DNA from: Polynucleobacter sp.
GTDB lineage: Bacteria > Pseudomonadota > Gammaproteobacteria > Burkholderiales > Burkholderiaceae
DNA length: 64,000 nucleotides
Reading direction: 5' to 3'
NCBI GenBank assembly: GCA_016462905.1
Contig: JAEMSI010000001.1
Span: forward strand, 82,800 to 146,799
Position 1 is the stretch's first letter; each line of letters begins with the position of its first letter. The position numbers were made by a program, and so were the translations under genes. Under the pieces are notes generated by a model. The model saw nothing but the letters and a program-made list of their open reading frames with translations. It was not told where the DNA came from and searched no databases. This document shows positions 29,555-39,443 of this stretch, piece by piece.

Positions 29555-31634
29555 TCCACTCCTCTCCTTTGGCAGAGAAATTGCTGACTACGCGAGCGTC
29601 AAACCAACCGATATTCAAGCTGCGATCGAGCAATTATTAGTCGAGGCAGAAATCGCAGTTCATCATGCGCTCGACCCCAATACACCAGCAAATTGGAATC
29701 AACTATTAGAACCGCTTGAGGATGCTACTGAAGCATTGAGCCGGTCTTGGGGCGTAGTAACCCACCTCAATAGCGTTGCCGATACACCCGAGTTACGAGA
29801 GGCATATGGCAGCATTCTTCCTAAAGTAACTGCTTTTTATGCGAGCCTTGGACAAAACTTACCCTTATTTGAGCGCTTTAAAGAATTACAAAAAAATCCT
29901 GAATTCAAAAACCTCAAACCAGAACAAAAAAAGGTGATTGAAAACTCCTTGCGTGATTTTCGCTTAGGTGGCGCTGAATTAAGTGCTGAAAAAAAAGTGC
30001 GCTTTGCCGAAATCCAAGATCAACAAGCCATTTTAGGTAAGGCTTTTTCAGATCACGTACTAGACGCTACTGATGCATTTGTTCATGTGATTCATGATGA
30101 ATCGCAAATGAGAGGTCTGCCCAATGATGTGATTGCCGCTGCAGCTGATACGGCTAAGCAAAAAGACCTACTGGGTTGGGCTTTTACCCTGCACTTTCCG
30201 TCCTACTACCCTGTCCAACAATATTCCGAAAATCGAGCTTTACGAAAATTAATGTACGAGGCTTATGTCACACGTGCCTCAGAACTCGGTAAACAATATG
30301 GACAAGGGGATAGCGCTTGGGACAACACCGAGAATATGCTGCAGCAACTCCGACTGCGCAAAGAAGAGGCACAGTTGCTTGGCTTTAAAAATTATGCCGA
30401 ATTAAGTCTAGCCCCCAAAATGGCCAATAGCGTCATCGAGGTTGATCAATTTTTAACAGACTTTGCTAAACGCGCTAAACCATTTGCCCAGAATGACTGG
30501 GACGAGCTAAATCAATTCGCCCGTGATGAATTAGGAATCGATCGGATTGAACCGTGGGATATTGCGTATGCATCCGAAAAATTAAAACAACAACGCTATG
30601 CATTCTCAGAAAATGAACTGAAACAATATTTTCCCTTGCCCAAAGTGCTCGAGGGCTTATTTCGTGTGATTCAAACCCTTTTCTCAGTTGAAATTAAGCC
30701 AGCTACCTTGCCCAAGTGGCATCATGATGTGCAATCGTTTGCCTTAATAAACGAAAAACAAGAAACCATTGCTTTCTTTTATTTAGATCCCTATGCTCGG
30801 CCAGGTAAACGGGGCGGAGCTTGGATGGACGATGCTCGAGGCCGACGCGTCTTACCCAATGGTGATGTGCAAATACCCGTCGCCTATTTAGTCTGTAATT
30901 TTGCGGCACCTGCCGAAGTCAATGGTCAACTCATGCCACCTACGATTACGCACGACGATGTCATTACCCTGTTTCATGAAGCGGGACATGGAATGCATCA
31001 TTTGTTGACTCAGGTTGGCTCGCTTGGGGTTTCGGGCATTAATGGTGTTGAATGGGATGCGGTTGAATTACCCAGTCAATTGATGGAGAACTTCTGCTGG
31101 GAATGGGAAGTTCTTGAAAAAATGACAGCGCACGCACAAACACAAGCTGCTTTACCCAAAGAACTATTTGAGAAAATGCTAGCAGCAAAAAATTTCCAAA
31201 ATGGCCTTACTACCATGCGTCAGTTGGTGTTCTCGTTAACCGATTGGCGTTTACATTCCACTTTTAATGCCGAGGTCTCGTCTCCCCAAGGCATTCTTGA
31301 ATTAGCTCGTCAAACCAACGATGAATACCATGTGTTTTCACAACCCATTTTGTCGCGCTGGCCTAATAGCTTTACCCACGTCTTTGCTGGAGGGTATGCA
31401 GCGGGCTATTACAGTTATAAATGGGCCGAAGTCTTATCGGCTGATGCCTACGCAGCATTTGAGGAGGCCGCCAAACTCAGTGGCACAGTACTCGACAAAG
31501 AAACGGGTAAACGCTATCACCGCGAAATTTTGGCAGTAGGCGGAAGTCGTCCCGCAGCCGAATCGTTTAAGGCATTTCGTCAGAGGGAACCTCAAATCGA
31601 AGCCCTTCTTCGTCACGGTGGCATGCTGAAGTAA
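29538..31634 (+). CDS. prlC: M3 family oligopeptidase A
   Basis: [11 protein letters not shown] zinc site (HExGH), M3 architecture. Confidence 0.95.
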   Translation: MAHTNNPLLSFGREIADYASVKPTDIQAAIEQLLVEAEIAVHHALDPNTPANWNQLLEPLEDATEALSRSWGVVTHLNSVADTPELREAYGSILPKVTAFYASLGQNLPLFERFKELQKNPEFKNLKPEQKKVIENSLRDFRLGGAELSAEKKVRFAEIQDQQAILGKAFSDHVLDATDAFVHVIHDESQMRGLPNDVIAAAADTAKQKDLLGWAFTLHFPSYYPVQQYSENRALRKLMYEAYVTRASELGKQYGQGDSAWDNTENMLQQLRLRKEEAQLLGFKNYAELSLAPKMANSVIEVDQFLTDFAKRAKPFAQNDWDELNQFARDELGIDRIEPWDIAYASEKLKQQRYAFSENELKQYFPLPKVLEGLFRVIQTLFSVEIKPATLPKWHHDVQSFALINEKQETIAFFYLDPYARPGKRGGAWMDDARGRRVLPNGDVQIPVAYLVCNFAAPAEVNGQLMPPTITHDDVITLFHEAGHGMHHLLTQVGSLGVSGINGVEWDAVELPSQLMENFCWEWEVLEKMTAHAQTQAALPKELFEKMLAAKNFQNGLTTMRQLVFSLTDWRLHSTFNAEVSSPQGILELARQTNDEYHVFSQPILSRWPNSFTHVFAGGYAAGYYSYKWAEVLSADAYAAFEEAAKLSGTVLDKETGKRYHREILAVGGSRPAAESFKAFRQREPQIEALLRHGGMLK

Positions 31635-31658
31635 AAATCCTTCCGCATTCACCTTGAT

Positions 31659-32540
31659 TTAAATGTGTTTACGCTTTTCCACCATCGTCATAAACTTTTC
31701 ATACTCTTTATCGTCTACGGAGTAACTGTGGTCGTCATCAGGAAAAGTACCGCCTTTCACATCGGCAATGTACTCCTGAATGCCCTTAACGGCAACCTCG
31801 GTCAAATTCGCATAGCGCTTAGTAAATTTGGGCTTAAAGTCTGAAAACACACCTAATAAATCATGGCACAGTAATATTTGACCATCGGTGCCAACCCCAG
31901 CCCCAATCCCAATCGTTGGAATATCCAATTGCTTTGATATCACTGCGGCAATCTTGGCAGGGACAGCCTCAAATTCCAACATAAAACAACCAGCATCCTG
32001 AATTGCAAAAGCATCTTCTAAGATTTTCATCGCGGTATCAGCCGTACGACCCTGTATTCGGAATCCACCGAACATGGCCACCGTATGAGGTGTCAATCCA
32101 ATATGCGAAGCCGTTGGAATGCCAGAACTCACCATCGCTTTTAAAATATGCGCCTGTGATTTTCCGCCTTGAGGTTTGACTGCATCCGATCCCCCTTCTT
32201 GCATAAAACGGGTGGCGTTTTTCAAAGCAATCTCGACGGTGTGATAACTTTGGTAGGGCATGCATCCCAACACAAAGGTGTTCGGTGCCCCGCGACGAAT
32301 TGCCGCAGTATGCATCACCATCATATCCATCGTGGCAGGAATTGTATTGGGGTGCCCATGCGCAATCATCGCCAAGCTATCACCCGCAACCGCCACATCC
32401 ACTCCAGCCGCTTCAGCCCATTTAGCCGAGGTGTAATCGGGCACCGACATGTACACCATTTTTTCGCCTGTCTTTTTCGAATCGTAAATCTCTCCGATAT
32501 TGCGTTTCTTTTTATCTACAGTTGCGGCAGGCTGATTCAT
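31659..32540 (-). CDS. PanB-family (ketopantoate hydroxymethyltransferase-like) protein with altered metal ligands
   Basis: AGVDVAVAGDSLAMIAHGH, HTAAIRRGAPN, HIGLTPHTVAMFGGFRIQGR, IGIGAGVGTDGQIL; but LGCMPY and VKPQGG at the usual metal positions. Confidence 0.88.
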   Translation of the reverse strand: MNQPAATVDKKKRNIGEIYDSKKTGEKMVYMSVPDYTSAKWAEAAGVDVAVAGDSLAMIAHGHPNTIPATMDMMVMHTAAIRRGAPNTFVLGCMPYQSYHTVEIALKNATRFMQEGGSDAVKPQGGKSQAHILKAMVSSGIPTASHIGLTPHTVAMFGGFRIQGRTADTAMKILEDAFAIQDAGCFMLEFEAVPAKIAAVISKQLDIPTIGIGAGVGTDGQILLCHDLLGVFSDFKPKFTKRYANLTEVAVKGIQEYIADVKGGTFPDDDHSYSVDDKEYEKFMTMVEKRKHI

Positions 32541-32559
32541 TGCTTCTCCAGTTTAAAAA

Positions 32560-33423
32560 TTACATGGCTCTCACGCTGGGGTTGGCCAAATTGGCATCGT
32601 AACTATCCACTTTGGTTCCTTTATACAGAATTTTGGCACTTTTCTCGGTAATCGTCTGATGCAACTCAACAAAAGCCGGCTCCATCTCGATCGATGGTTT
32701 CGGTTCGTGAACAAACGTATTGAAGGTATCAACGCCCCTTACCAAGGTGGCCGAATCATCGCCCTCCAATTGGCGCACATAAGTCGGTATATAGCGAATC
32801 GCAAAACCAATTCTGCGTTGATTCGATTGATTCGGTGGCGAGCCATGAACAATCCTGACATGGTGCAAAGACATTTCACCAGGCTCCAGTTCTAATGCCA
32901 CAGCCTTACTTTTATCAATCTCAACGGCCACTTCTTGGCCGCGCGTTAACAGATTGTTTTTGCCAAAGGTATCTTGATGCGGAATTTGATCCATTAAATG
33001 CGTGCCGGGAATCACTTCCATGGCTCCATTGCTGCGATTGCTAGGAGATAAAGCAATCCACGCGGTCACCACATCGGGTGTTGATAAACCCCAATAAGTG
33101 GAATCTTGGTGCCAAGAGACAAAAGCGGGATCATTCGCTTCTTTAATAAAGAAATTGCTGGTCCAACATAAAATATGGTGGCCATATAAATCTTCAATAG
33201 CATCGACAATTTTTTCTTGCCGAACTAGCTCATTAAGCCAAGGAAATAATAAATGCGTCTTATGCCGTTGCGAACCATGCAAAGGCTCACCCTGTTTTTT
33301 TTCAAAAGCTTCTAATTGTTCTCGAATTTCAAGAGCGCTTGCTTCATTTAATACTCGCAAATTCGATAGATAACCATCTCTCTTAAATTGCTCAATTTGG
33401 GATCCACTTAAAAATAAACTCAT
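32560..33423 (-). CDS. Phytanoyl-CoA dioxygenase (PhyH) family Fe(II)/2OG oxygenase
   Basis: SWHQDSTYWGL (HxD), distal HGSPPNQSNQRRIGFAIRYIP (H…R). Confidence 0.92.
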   Translation of the reverse strand: MSLFLSGSQIEQFKRDGYLSNLRVLNEASALEIREQLEAFEKKQGEPLHGSQRHKTHLLFPWLNELVRQEKIVDAIEDLYGHHILCWTSNFFIKEANDPAFVSWHQDSTYWGLSTPDVVTAWIALSPSNRSNGAMEVIPGTHLMDQIPHQDTFGKNNLLTRGQEVAVEIDKSKAVALELEPGEMSLHHVRIVHGSPPNQSNQRRIGFAIRYIPTYVRQLEGDDSATLVRGVDTFNTFVHEPKPSIEMEPAFVELHQTITEKSAKILYKGTKVDSYDANLANPSVRAM

Positions 33424-34121
33424 GCGGCACCTCTCATCGATAAATGGGATTGTTTTTTTGCCTCTTCCACCGAACCAACAAAAACGATTTCACCACGCTC
33501 GATTACATAAACGCGATCAGCATAATCAGGAATATGAAAGGCATTCGATTCGGCCATCAAAATAGCTCTACCCATTTTGCGAATCGACGATAAACCTTCA
33601 TTAATCAAGGGGATAATAGCAGGGGATAAACCCTCAAATGGTTCATCCAAAATGAGTAATTTAGGATCTAAAGTTAAGGCACGGGCAATCGACAGCATTT
33701 TTCGTTCACCACCGGATAAATGATTACCACCGCGTTCGCGATACCCTTCTAGTTTTGGAAAAATACGATAGGCTAAAGCAATCCGCTCTTGATTCGATAA
33801 TTCGGTTTGAATCGTCCAGGTCGACATCTCAATATTTTCAGCAACCGTTAAATCACCAAAAACTTCGCTTTCCTCGGGAGCAAAACCAATTCCTTGACGT
33901 GCGATATCAAATGTTTTTTTACCCAGAATCGATTTGTTATCTAATAGAATATTGCCTGTTTTTGGTTTTAGATAGCCCATCACGCTCTTTAAGGTAGTTG
34001 TTTTACCGGCACCATTTCTGCCTACCAAACACACTAATTCGCCCGCTTTGATTTCAAGGCTAATGGCCCGCAGTATTGGGCTATTTTGAATATCGACCGA
34101 AATCGCCTGAATTTCAAGCAT
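33420..34121 (-). CDS. Branched-chain amino-acid-type ABC transporter ATP-binding protein (LivF-like)
   Basis: GRNGAGKTTTLKSVMG, LSGGERKMLSIARAL, LILDEPFEGLSP; start at internal Met (34121), not 34244. Confidence 0.93.
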   Translation of the reverse strand: MLEIQAISVDIQNSPILRAISLEIKAGELVCLVGRNGAGKTTTLKSVMGYLKPKTGNILLDNKSILGKKTFDIARQGIGFAPEESEVFGDLTVAENIEMSTWTIQTELSNQERIALAYRIFPKLEGYRERGGNHLSGGERKMLSIARALTLDPKLLILDEPFEGLSPAIIPLINEGLSSIRKMGRAILMAESNAFHIPDYADRVYVIERGEIVFVGSVEEAKKQSHLSMRGAA

Positions 34122-34878
34122 GCTGCACTCGCTTTCCAATAATCTTGGCTTGTAGCTCTTCACTAGCGAAAAATTCCTTGGGCGGTAAATCAGCCAATAA
34201 TTTACCCTCGGCCAAAGCGACGATCCGAGTTGAGTATTCCGCAACTAATTCCATATCGTGCTCAACCAGTAACATCGTCTTAATGCCTGCTAACTTAGCA
34301 GCCGTCATTAAGGTATCCATAATCCCACGCTTATCAGCAGTCGAAATGCCGCTAGTAGGCTCGTCTAATAAAATTACTTGAGGACTTAAAGCAAAAGCAC
34401 TAGCAATATCTAGTAATTTTTTCTCCCCTTGCGAAAGATAAGAAGCCTGCCAGTCCATTTTTTTATCTAAATTAAAGATCTTCGCCACCTCGAAAGCGCG
34501 CTCGACCATCTCGGTTTGACCAGCAGCTTGGGACCAAAAGTTATATTGCGTATTGCGCTGTGAGATCACGGCAGACATGATTGTCTCTTCAACTGTCAAT
34601 TGCGGAAAAATTTGTACCAGCTGAAAAGCCCGCGCCATGCCCAACTGGGCCAATTTGACTGGCCCCACCCCCGCAATCGAATTACCTAAAAAATGAACCT
34701 CGCCAGAAGTAGGCTTTAGTAAGCCGGTTAAAACATTCACAAAGGTAGTTTTACCAGCGCCATTGGGGCCAACGATAGCGACAATTTCATTTTCATAAAA
34801 TGGCAAAGTGACATCTTGTAAAGCTTTAAAAACACCGTAATGCTTTGATACGCTGGTGGCTTCGAGAATCGGTTTCAT
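34114..34878 (-). CDS. ABC transporter ATP-binding protein (LivG-like)
   Basis: GPNGAGKTTFVNVLTGL, LSQGEKKLLDIASAF, ILLDEPTSGIS. Confidence 0.94.
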   Translation of the reverse strand: MKPILEATSVSKHYGVFKALQDVTLPFYENEIVAIVGPNGAGKTTFVNVLTGLLKPTSGEVHFLGNSIAGVGPVKLAQLGMARAFQLVQIFPQLTVEETIMSAVISQRNTQYNFWSQAAGQTEMVERAFEVAKIFNLDKKMDWQASYLSQGEKKLLDIASAFALSPQVILLDEPTSGISTADKRGIMDTLMTAAKLAGIKTMLLVEHDMELVAEYSTRIVALAEGKLLADLPPKEFFASEELQAKIIGKRVQHA

Positions 34879-35840
34879 GATTCAATCTCTCTTTGGGGCA
34901 TTTTTTTCTTACTAAAGATGCCCATAATTCCATTGGGCAATAAAATCACCAGCAAAACTAAAACAACGCCCAAGGCAAAACGCCAATAGGGAGTTAGGGT
35001 CACCAATTGATCTTTTAGTCCAATAAAAACAAAAGCGCCAATAATCGGACCAAAGAAATTATTAAAGCCGCCCAAAATCGTCATAAAAACAATATTTCCA
35101 GATTGCGTCCAATACGCTAGCTCGGGATCTGCTAAGCCGACTGGTACGATCAATAAAGCTCCGCCTACCGCTCCGTAGACAGCCGAGATAACAAATGAAA
35201 TCAAACGGAATTGATGAACTTTAACCCCGAGATACTCGGCCTTACGTGGGTTATCACGAATTGCTTGCAAATGGAGCCCTAAGGGCGAACGCACGATGCG
35301 CCACATTAAATAACCAAAAATCAACATGACCACCAAGGAATAATAAAAAAAAGGGCCAATTAAAAAAGCAGTCTTATCTAATTCACTTAAATCCTGGCCT
35401 AGTAAATTAGGGCGTACAACCTTAATGCCGGAATCGCCACCCGATAAATCATAAAACTTGAACAAGATGGAATGAAACAACATTCCAAAAGCTAGGGTTA
35501 GCATGCCAAAGAAAATACGTACATAACGAACGCATAAAATACCAATCGGGATCGAAATCAATAAGCTCACGCCAATCGAAGCCAGAATATTGAGTTCCAT
35601 ACTTTTAATACCCAAGCGGCTGGTGAGAATGGCTACCGTATAAGCCCCTAAAGCAATATAAAGCGCATGACCAAAGGATAGTAAGCCGGTATACCCAAAG
35701 AGCAAATTAAAACCCAACAAAATCACGCTTGAGGCAATCGCAGGTAATAATAAAATCACATAATACGGTGGTAGAAAAAAAGGAGCGGCACACAAAACAA
35801 GCAATGCACCCAAAACAATTAGTTGTGTACGGAAATTCAT
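34875..35840 (-). CDS. Branched-chain amino-acid-type ABC permease (LivM-like)
   Basis: LLFGYTGLLSFGHALYIALGAYTVAIL; multi-TM. Confidence 0.93.
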   Translation of the reverse strand: MNFRTQLIVLGALLVLCAAPFFLPPYYVILLLPAIASSVILLGFNLLFGYTGLLSFGHALYIALGAYTVAILTSRLGIKSMELNILASIGVSLLISIPIGILCVRYVRIFFGMLTLAFGMLFHSILFKFYDLSGGDSGIKVVRPNLLGQDLSELDKTAFLIGPFFYYSLVVMLIFGYLMWRIVRSPLGLHLQAIRDNPRKAEYLGVKVHQFRLISFVISAVYGAVGGALLIVPVGLADPELAYWTQSGNIVFMTILGGFNNFFGPIIGAFVFIGLKDQLVTLTPYWRFALGVVLVLLVILLPNGIMGIFSKKKMPQREIES

Positions 35841-36718
35841 TCGGCTGCCTTTCCGTATAAACCATTTGGTTTAAAAATTAATACTGAAATCACGATTAAA
35901 TAAATTAATAATAATTCGAGCTCAGCATAAAAATGGATCGTAAAGGCGCGCATTAATCCGACTACGAGAGCCCCCACTAGGGCTCCGCGCATACTGCCCA
36001 AACCGCCAATCACCACCACCGCAAAGGCTTCGACTACCACCTCTGAAATCATTTCTAATGAAGCGGCTGAGGTAGGTACCACCAAAGCACCTCCGATGGT
36101 TCCTAAAATAGCACCCAGCGTGAAAATAATTACGTTAATCCAAACGACATTGACTCCTAGCGCCTCACTCATGCGGCGATTTTCAGCAGTGGCACGAACA
36201 ATCCGCCCAAAATTGGTTTTTTGTAGCATCCAACCCATGCCAAGTGCCAAAACAAGGCTCGAAAAAATGACTAGTACTTTATATACGGGCAGAGAAACTG
36301 CCCCTAGGCTCACTTGCCCATAAACCATCGATAAATTACCTAGGGTCATGGGAGTTGCCCCCCAAATCATGCGTATTAAATCTTCTAATAACAACATCAC
36401 TGCAAAGGTTAGCAGTAGCTGAAAACCCTCTTCTCGGTCATACACTAAACGCAATAAGCGCTCAATCGCAATCCCCACTAAACCAATCCCAATTCCTGAG
36501 CCTAATAAAATCAAAATTAAAAAGTAAGAAGGGATGCCATATTTAATTGCTACCCCTACCATCGTGATGCCAAAATAAGCACCGAGCGCATAAAAAGCGC
36601 CGCACGCTAAATTAACAATTTTTTGCACGCCAAAAACTAATTGCAATCCTCCTGCAATTAGAAATAAAACTGCGGCATGAAAAATACCGCTTAAAAATAG
36701 ATCAATATAGGCTGTCAT
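35837..36718 (-). CDS. Branched-chain amino-acid-type ABC permease (LivH-like)
   Basis: GLQLVFGVQKIVNLACGAFYALGAYFG…GGLGSMRGALVGALVVGL. Confidence 0.93.
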   Translation of the reverse strand: MTAYIDLFLSGIFHAAVLFLIAGGLQLVFGVQKIVNLACGAFYALGAYFGITMVGVAIKYGIPSYFLILILLGSGIGIGLVGIAIERLLRLVYDREEGFQLLLTFAVMLLLEDLIRMIWGATPMTLGNLSMVYGQVSLGAVSLPVYKVLVIFSSLVLALGMGWMLQKTNFGRIVRATAENRRMSEALGVNVVWINVIIFTLGAILGTIGGALVVPTSAASLEMISEVVVEAFAVVVIGGLGSMRGALVGALVVGLMRAFTIHFYAELELLLIYLIVISVLIFKPNGLYGKAAE

Positions 36719-36730
36719 AACTTAAAAAAG

Positions 36731-36760
36731 AAAACCGAAGCGCATTACACGCTTCGGTGG
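36731..36760 (-). terminator. Intra-operon hairpin plus T tract (attenuator/partial terminator) downstream of the binding-protein gene
   Basis: Minus strand ACCGAAGCG-TGTAATG-CGCTTCGGT followed by TTTCTTTTTT. Confidence 0.8.
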
Positions 36761-36768
36761 TTACCTGA

Positions 36769-38064
36769 TTAAAGGGTAATTTTGGCGGTCTCCAACCACT
36801 GCCAAAAATCCATTCCAGGTGGTTTTTGTAATTCACTGCTGAATTTCTTGTCCACAGGGTTGGAAGTAACAAAGTCATATTTATTTTTATGCGTCGTTAA
36901 ACCCTGATAGAAAGTCTGTTCGGCAATATGATCTTTGCGCATTTTTCCTGGTCCGCCTAAAGACTCAACCTCAATACCCTCGATTGCAGCTGCAATCTCC
37001 TCCGTTTTCGGCCAAGATCCACCCTTGGCTTTCTGAGCTTTTTCAGCGCCAGCCTTAAATACTTGCATTGCAAAATAGGCGCGATCAGCTTCCCAGTTCG
37101 GATAATCTTTGTACTTGTCAAAGTAATGCTGAACAAACTCTTTCTGCAAAGGTGATGCATTCGGATAATTAAAATCAAGCGTATTTGATCCAAACACGAT
37201 ACCCTCAGGCGTAAACTCTTTTTTCAATAAAGTTTGTTGGAACCCAGCTGCTGGCATTACAAACTTGGTATCTTTAGTTAAGCCAGCTGCATGAGCGTTT
37301 TGCATAAATACTGGTAAATCCGCAAATAGCAGTGAGGAAAAAATCAAATCAGGCTTTGCGGCTTTTAGTGAGGCAATATGACTTGATAAATCCATCGTAC
37401 CAACCTTAGGCCATTGCTCAGCAACTACCTTCACTTCAATACCAAAGCGCTTCAACAAAGCTTGGAAAGCAGCCCAGTTATTTCGACCGTATGAATAATC
37501 GGGGTTAATACCAGCGATCGTGGCAAACTTCCCTTTGTAATATTTAATCGCTAGTAACGATGCCATCACGGCTTCGCACTCATTATCGGTTGAGCGGAAT
37601 AAATATTTTGGATTAGGAATCGTTTCTTTAACACCGTCCTGAGAGGTACCATCCCAATAAATCGTTAAGGCCTTCATCTCCTCAACAGTCGGACTCATTG
37701 CCAACGAAACCCCTGAAGATACTAAGCCCTGCACACAGTCGACCTTATCTTGCAGAACCAATTTACGGAAACGTTCGGTGGTATCTTTGGCATTCGTTTC
37801 TTCTTCGATCACTAATTCCACTTTACGACCACCAATACCGCCTGCTTTGTTAATCCTTTCTACTGCAAATTGAGTGCCTCGTAAACCACAGACACCAATC
37901 GTACCGGCAATCCCCGCCTGCGGCGCAAGAATGCCAACTTTTAAAGGCGTATTTTGTGCAATCGCAGGAAATCCCCAGCCACCACCAGCCGCCAAAACCG
38001 AAGCGGCGCCAATTCCTTTAATTACGGTACGGCGATTTTCATTTTGAATCTGCTTCTTCTTCAT
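36769..38064 (-). CDS. ABC transporter substrate-binding protein (LivK/Peripla_BP_6), Tat-type signal
   Basis: NRRTVIKGIGAASVLAAGGGWGFPAIAQ then TPLKVGILAPQAGIAGTIG. Confidence 0.93.
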   Translation of the reverse strand: MKKKQIQNENRRTVIKGIGAASVLAAGGGWGFPAIAQNTPLKVGILAPQAGIAGTIGVCGLRGTQFAVERINKAGGIGGRKVELVIEEETNAKDTTERFRKLVLQDKVDCVQGLVSSGVSLAMSPTVEEMKALTIYWDGTSQDGVKETIPNPKYLFRSTDNECEAVMASLLAIKYYKGKFATIAGINPDYSYGRNNWAAFQALLKRFGIEVKVVAEQWPKVGTMDLSSHIASLKAAKPDLIFSSLLFADLPVFMQNAHAAGLTKDTKFVMPAAGFQQTLLKKEFTPEGIVFGSNTLDFNYPNASPLQKEFVQHYFDKYKDYPNWEADRAYFAMQVFKAGAEKAQKAKGGSWPKTEEIAAAIEGIEVESLGGPGKMRKDHIAEQTFYQGLTTHKNKYDFVTSNPVDKKFSSELQKPPGMDFWQWLETAKITL

Positions 38065-38124
38065 GTTGTCTCCTCTTATTAAAGTTGAATCAATTCTTAC
38101 GGCGTCTTACTACAATACTCCAGC

Positions 38125-38814
38125 TTAATTCTCAGCAAAGAAAGTGTTTCGAGTGCACTCTTCGATGTAATCCAACAACTTATCTAATGCAATTCCCGCC
38201 TGTTTTTCTTTTCCTTGAGCAATCTCCTCAGCTAATATCGCATGCAAGTTAGCCGATTCGACTAAATCAGTATGTTGCTGCAGATGCCCAAACCAAAAAC
38301 GACGTGACATCCCATGCAGAGAAGACATAGCTGCTGCGGCAAATTCATTGCGAGCCGCAATCACTGTAAAGTCATTAAGTTCTTTATCAATCTTTAAAAA
38401 TAAAGTGTTATTTTTGTCGCGCGCTGCCCGCCGAAACTCCTTAGCTAAACGCTCAAATTCTTTTTTATCTTCGGCATTGGCCCGTTTAGCTGCTTTTTTG
38501 CAAATTAAACGCTCTAACTCTCGCCGCGTTTCTAAAACACGTAATTGTTTTTGAGCATTGACATCGGTAATAAAAACTCCCCGTTTTGGCAGAATGGTAA
38601 CCAAATGCTCGCGGCTCAAGCGTTGTAAGGCTTCACGAATCGGGGTTCGACCAATATCTAAAAGAGCAGAGAGCTGGCTTTCGGAGATGGGCGTACCTGG
38701 GGCCAATTGGTTTGTCACAATCAGTTCCTCAATCTGACGATAGGCCAAATCGGATAACGACTGATCTTCTGGATTAATTACTAAGGCTAAATTCGTGAAT
38801 CGTCGAGAGGCCAT
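38125..38814 (-). CDS. GntR family (FCD) transcriptional regulator
   Basis: LAPGTPISESQLSALLDIGRTPIREALQRLSREHLVTILPKRGVFI and helical FCD domain. Confidence 0.93.
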   Translation of the reverse strand: MASRRFTNLALVINPEDQSLSDLAYRQIEELIVTNQLAPGTPISESQLSALLDIGRTPIREALQRLSREHLVTILPKRGVFITDVNAQKQLRVLETRRELERLICKKAAKRANAEDKKEFERLAKEFRRAARDKNNTLFLKIDKELNDFTVIAARNEFAAAAMSSLHGMSRRFWFGHLQQHTDLVESANLHAILAEEIAQGKEKQAGIALDKLLDYIEECTRNTFFAEN

Positions 38815-38829
38815 CTGAATAAAAAGCCC

Positions 38830-39420
38830 TTAAGCAAACTGTTGCGGAGCTTCGGCTCGATCAAACATGCCGTAATCACGGCATACCTCAAACCAACGTA
38901 AATCAATCTCTGCGCCGAGTTGCGAAGCCTTCAATGGCATCGCCTCAGCACCCTGTTCAATACTTAAATCACACAAGGCAATACCTCTTTGGGGATTAAT
39001 AATGCCTTTAAATAAACGCGGCTGGCGTAACTGCATATCAGCTTGTTTCACTAATGCGTTAATTTTTTCAAAATCACCGACCAAAACAGCAAGGCCTTCA
39101 CGAGCCCGATTCGGTGGAGCAAAGTCATCGGCTGTTTTCTCTTCACCCACCCGTAAGCGATAATCCTCCAATACTAAATTACGACCGCAAACCTGAGCAC
39201 CATTGTGATCGTATTGGCAACGCCATTGTTTTAAGGAGTCTTCATTTTTCCATTGAGAGAAAGATAAATACCAATCGGATTTCTGTAAATTAGCAAAACG
39301 CTCCACCGAAATAAAACCGGGATTTTGCTCAACAATCGGTCTCAAGCCAACCGCCATGGCAAAGTAAGCGTCGACAAAGTTTGGCTTGGGTAATACATCA
39401 AAGAAGACTGCTTGGGTCAT
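38830..39420 (-). CDS. Antibiotic-biosynthesis-monooxygenase-like (dimeric alpha/beta barrel) protein
   Basis: RPIVEQNPGFISVERFANLQKSDWYLSFSQWKNEDSLKQWR pattern. Confidence 0.75.
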   Translation of the reverse strand: MTQAVFFDVLPKPNFVDAYFAMAVGLRPIVEQNPGFISVERFANLQKSDWYLSFSQWKNEDSLKQWRCQYDHNGAQVCGRNLVLEDYRLRVGEEKTADDFAPPNRAREGLAVLVGDFEKINALVKQADMQLRQPRLFKGIINPQRGIALCDLSIEQGAEAMPLKASQLGAEIDLRWFEVCRDYGMFDRAEAPQQFA

Positions 39421-39443
39421 CGTTGCCTGTCGTTTGGATGATA

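Noticed and set aside
32169-32651. 160-aa plus-strand ORF antisense to the PanB-like and PhyH genes
   Set aside because: Composition is low-plausibility (Cys/His/Arg-rich), it overlaps two well-supported genes, and no RBS or domain is visible.
34122-34244. N-terminal extension of the LivF-like ORF
   Set aside because: Overlaps livG; the family N terminus MLEIQAISV starts at 34121.
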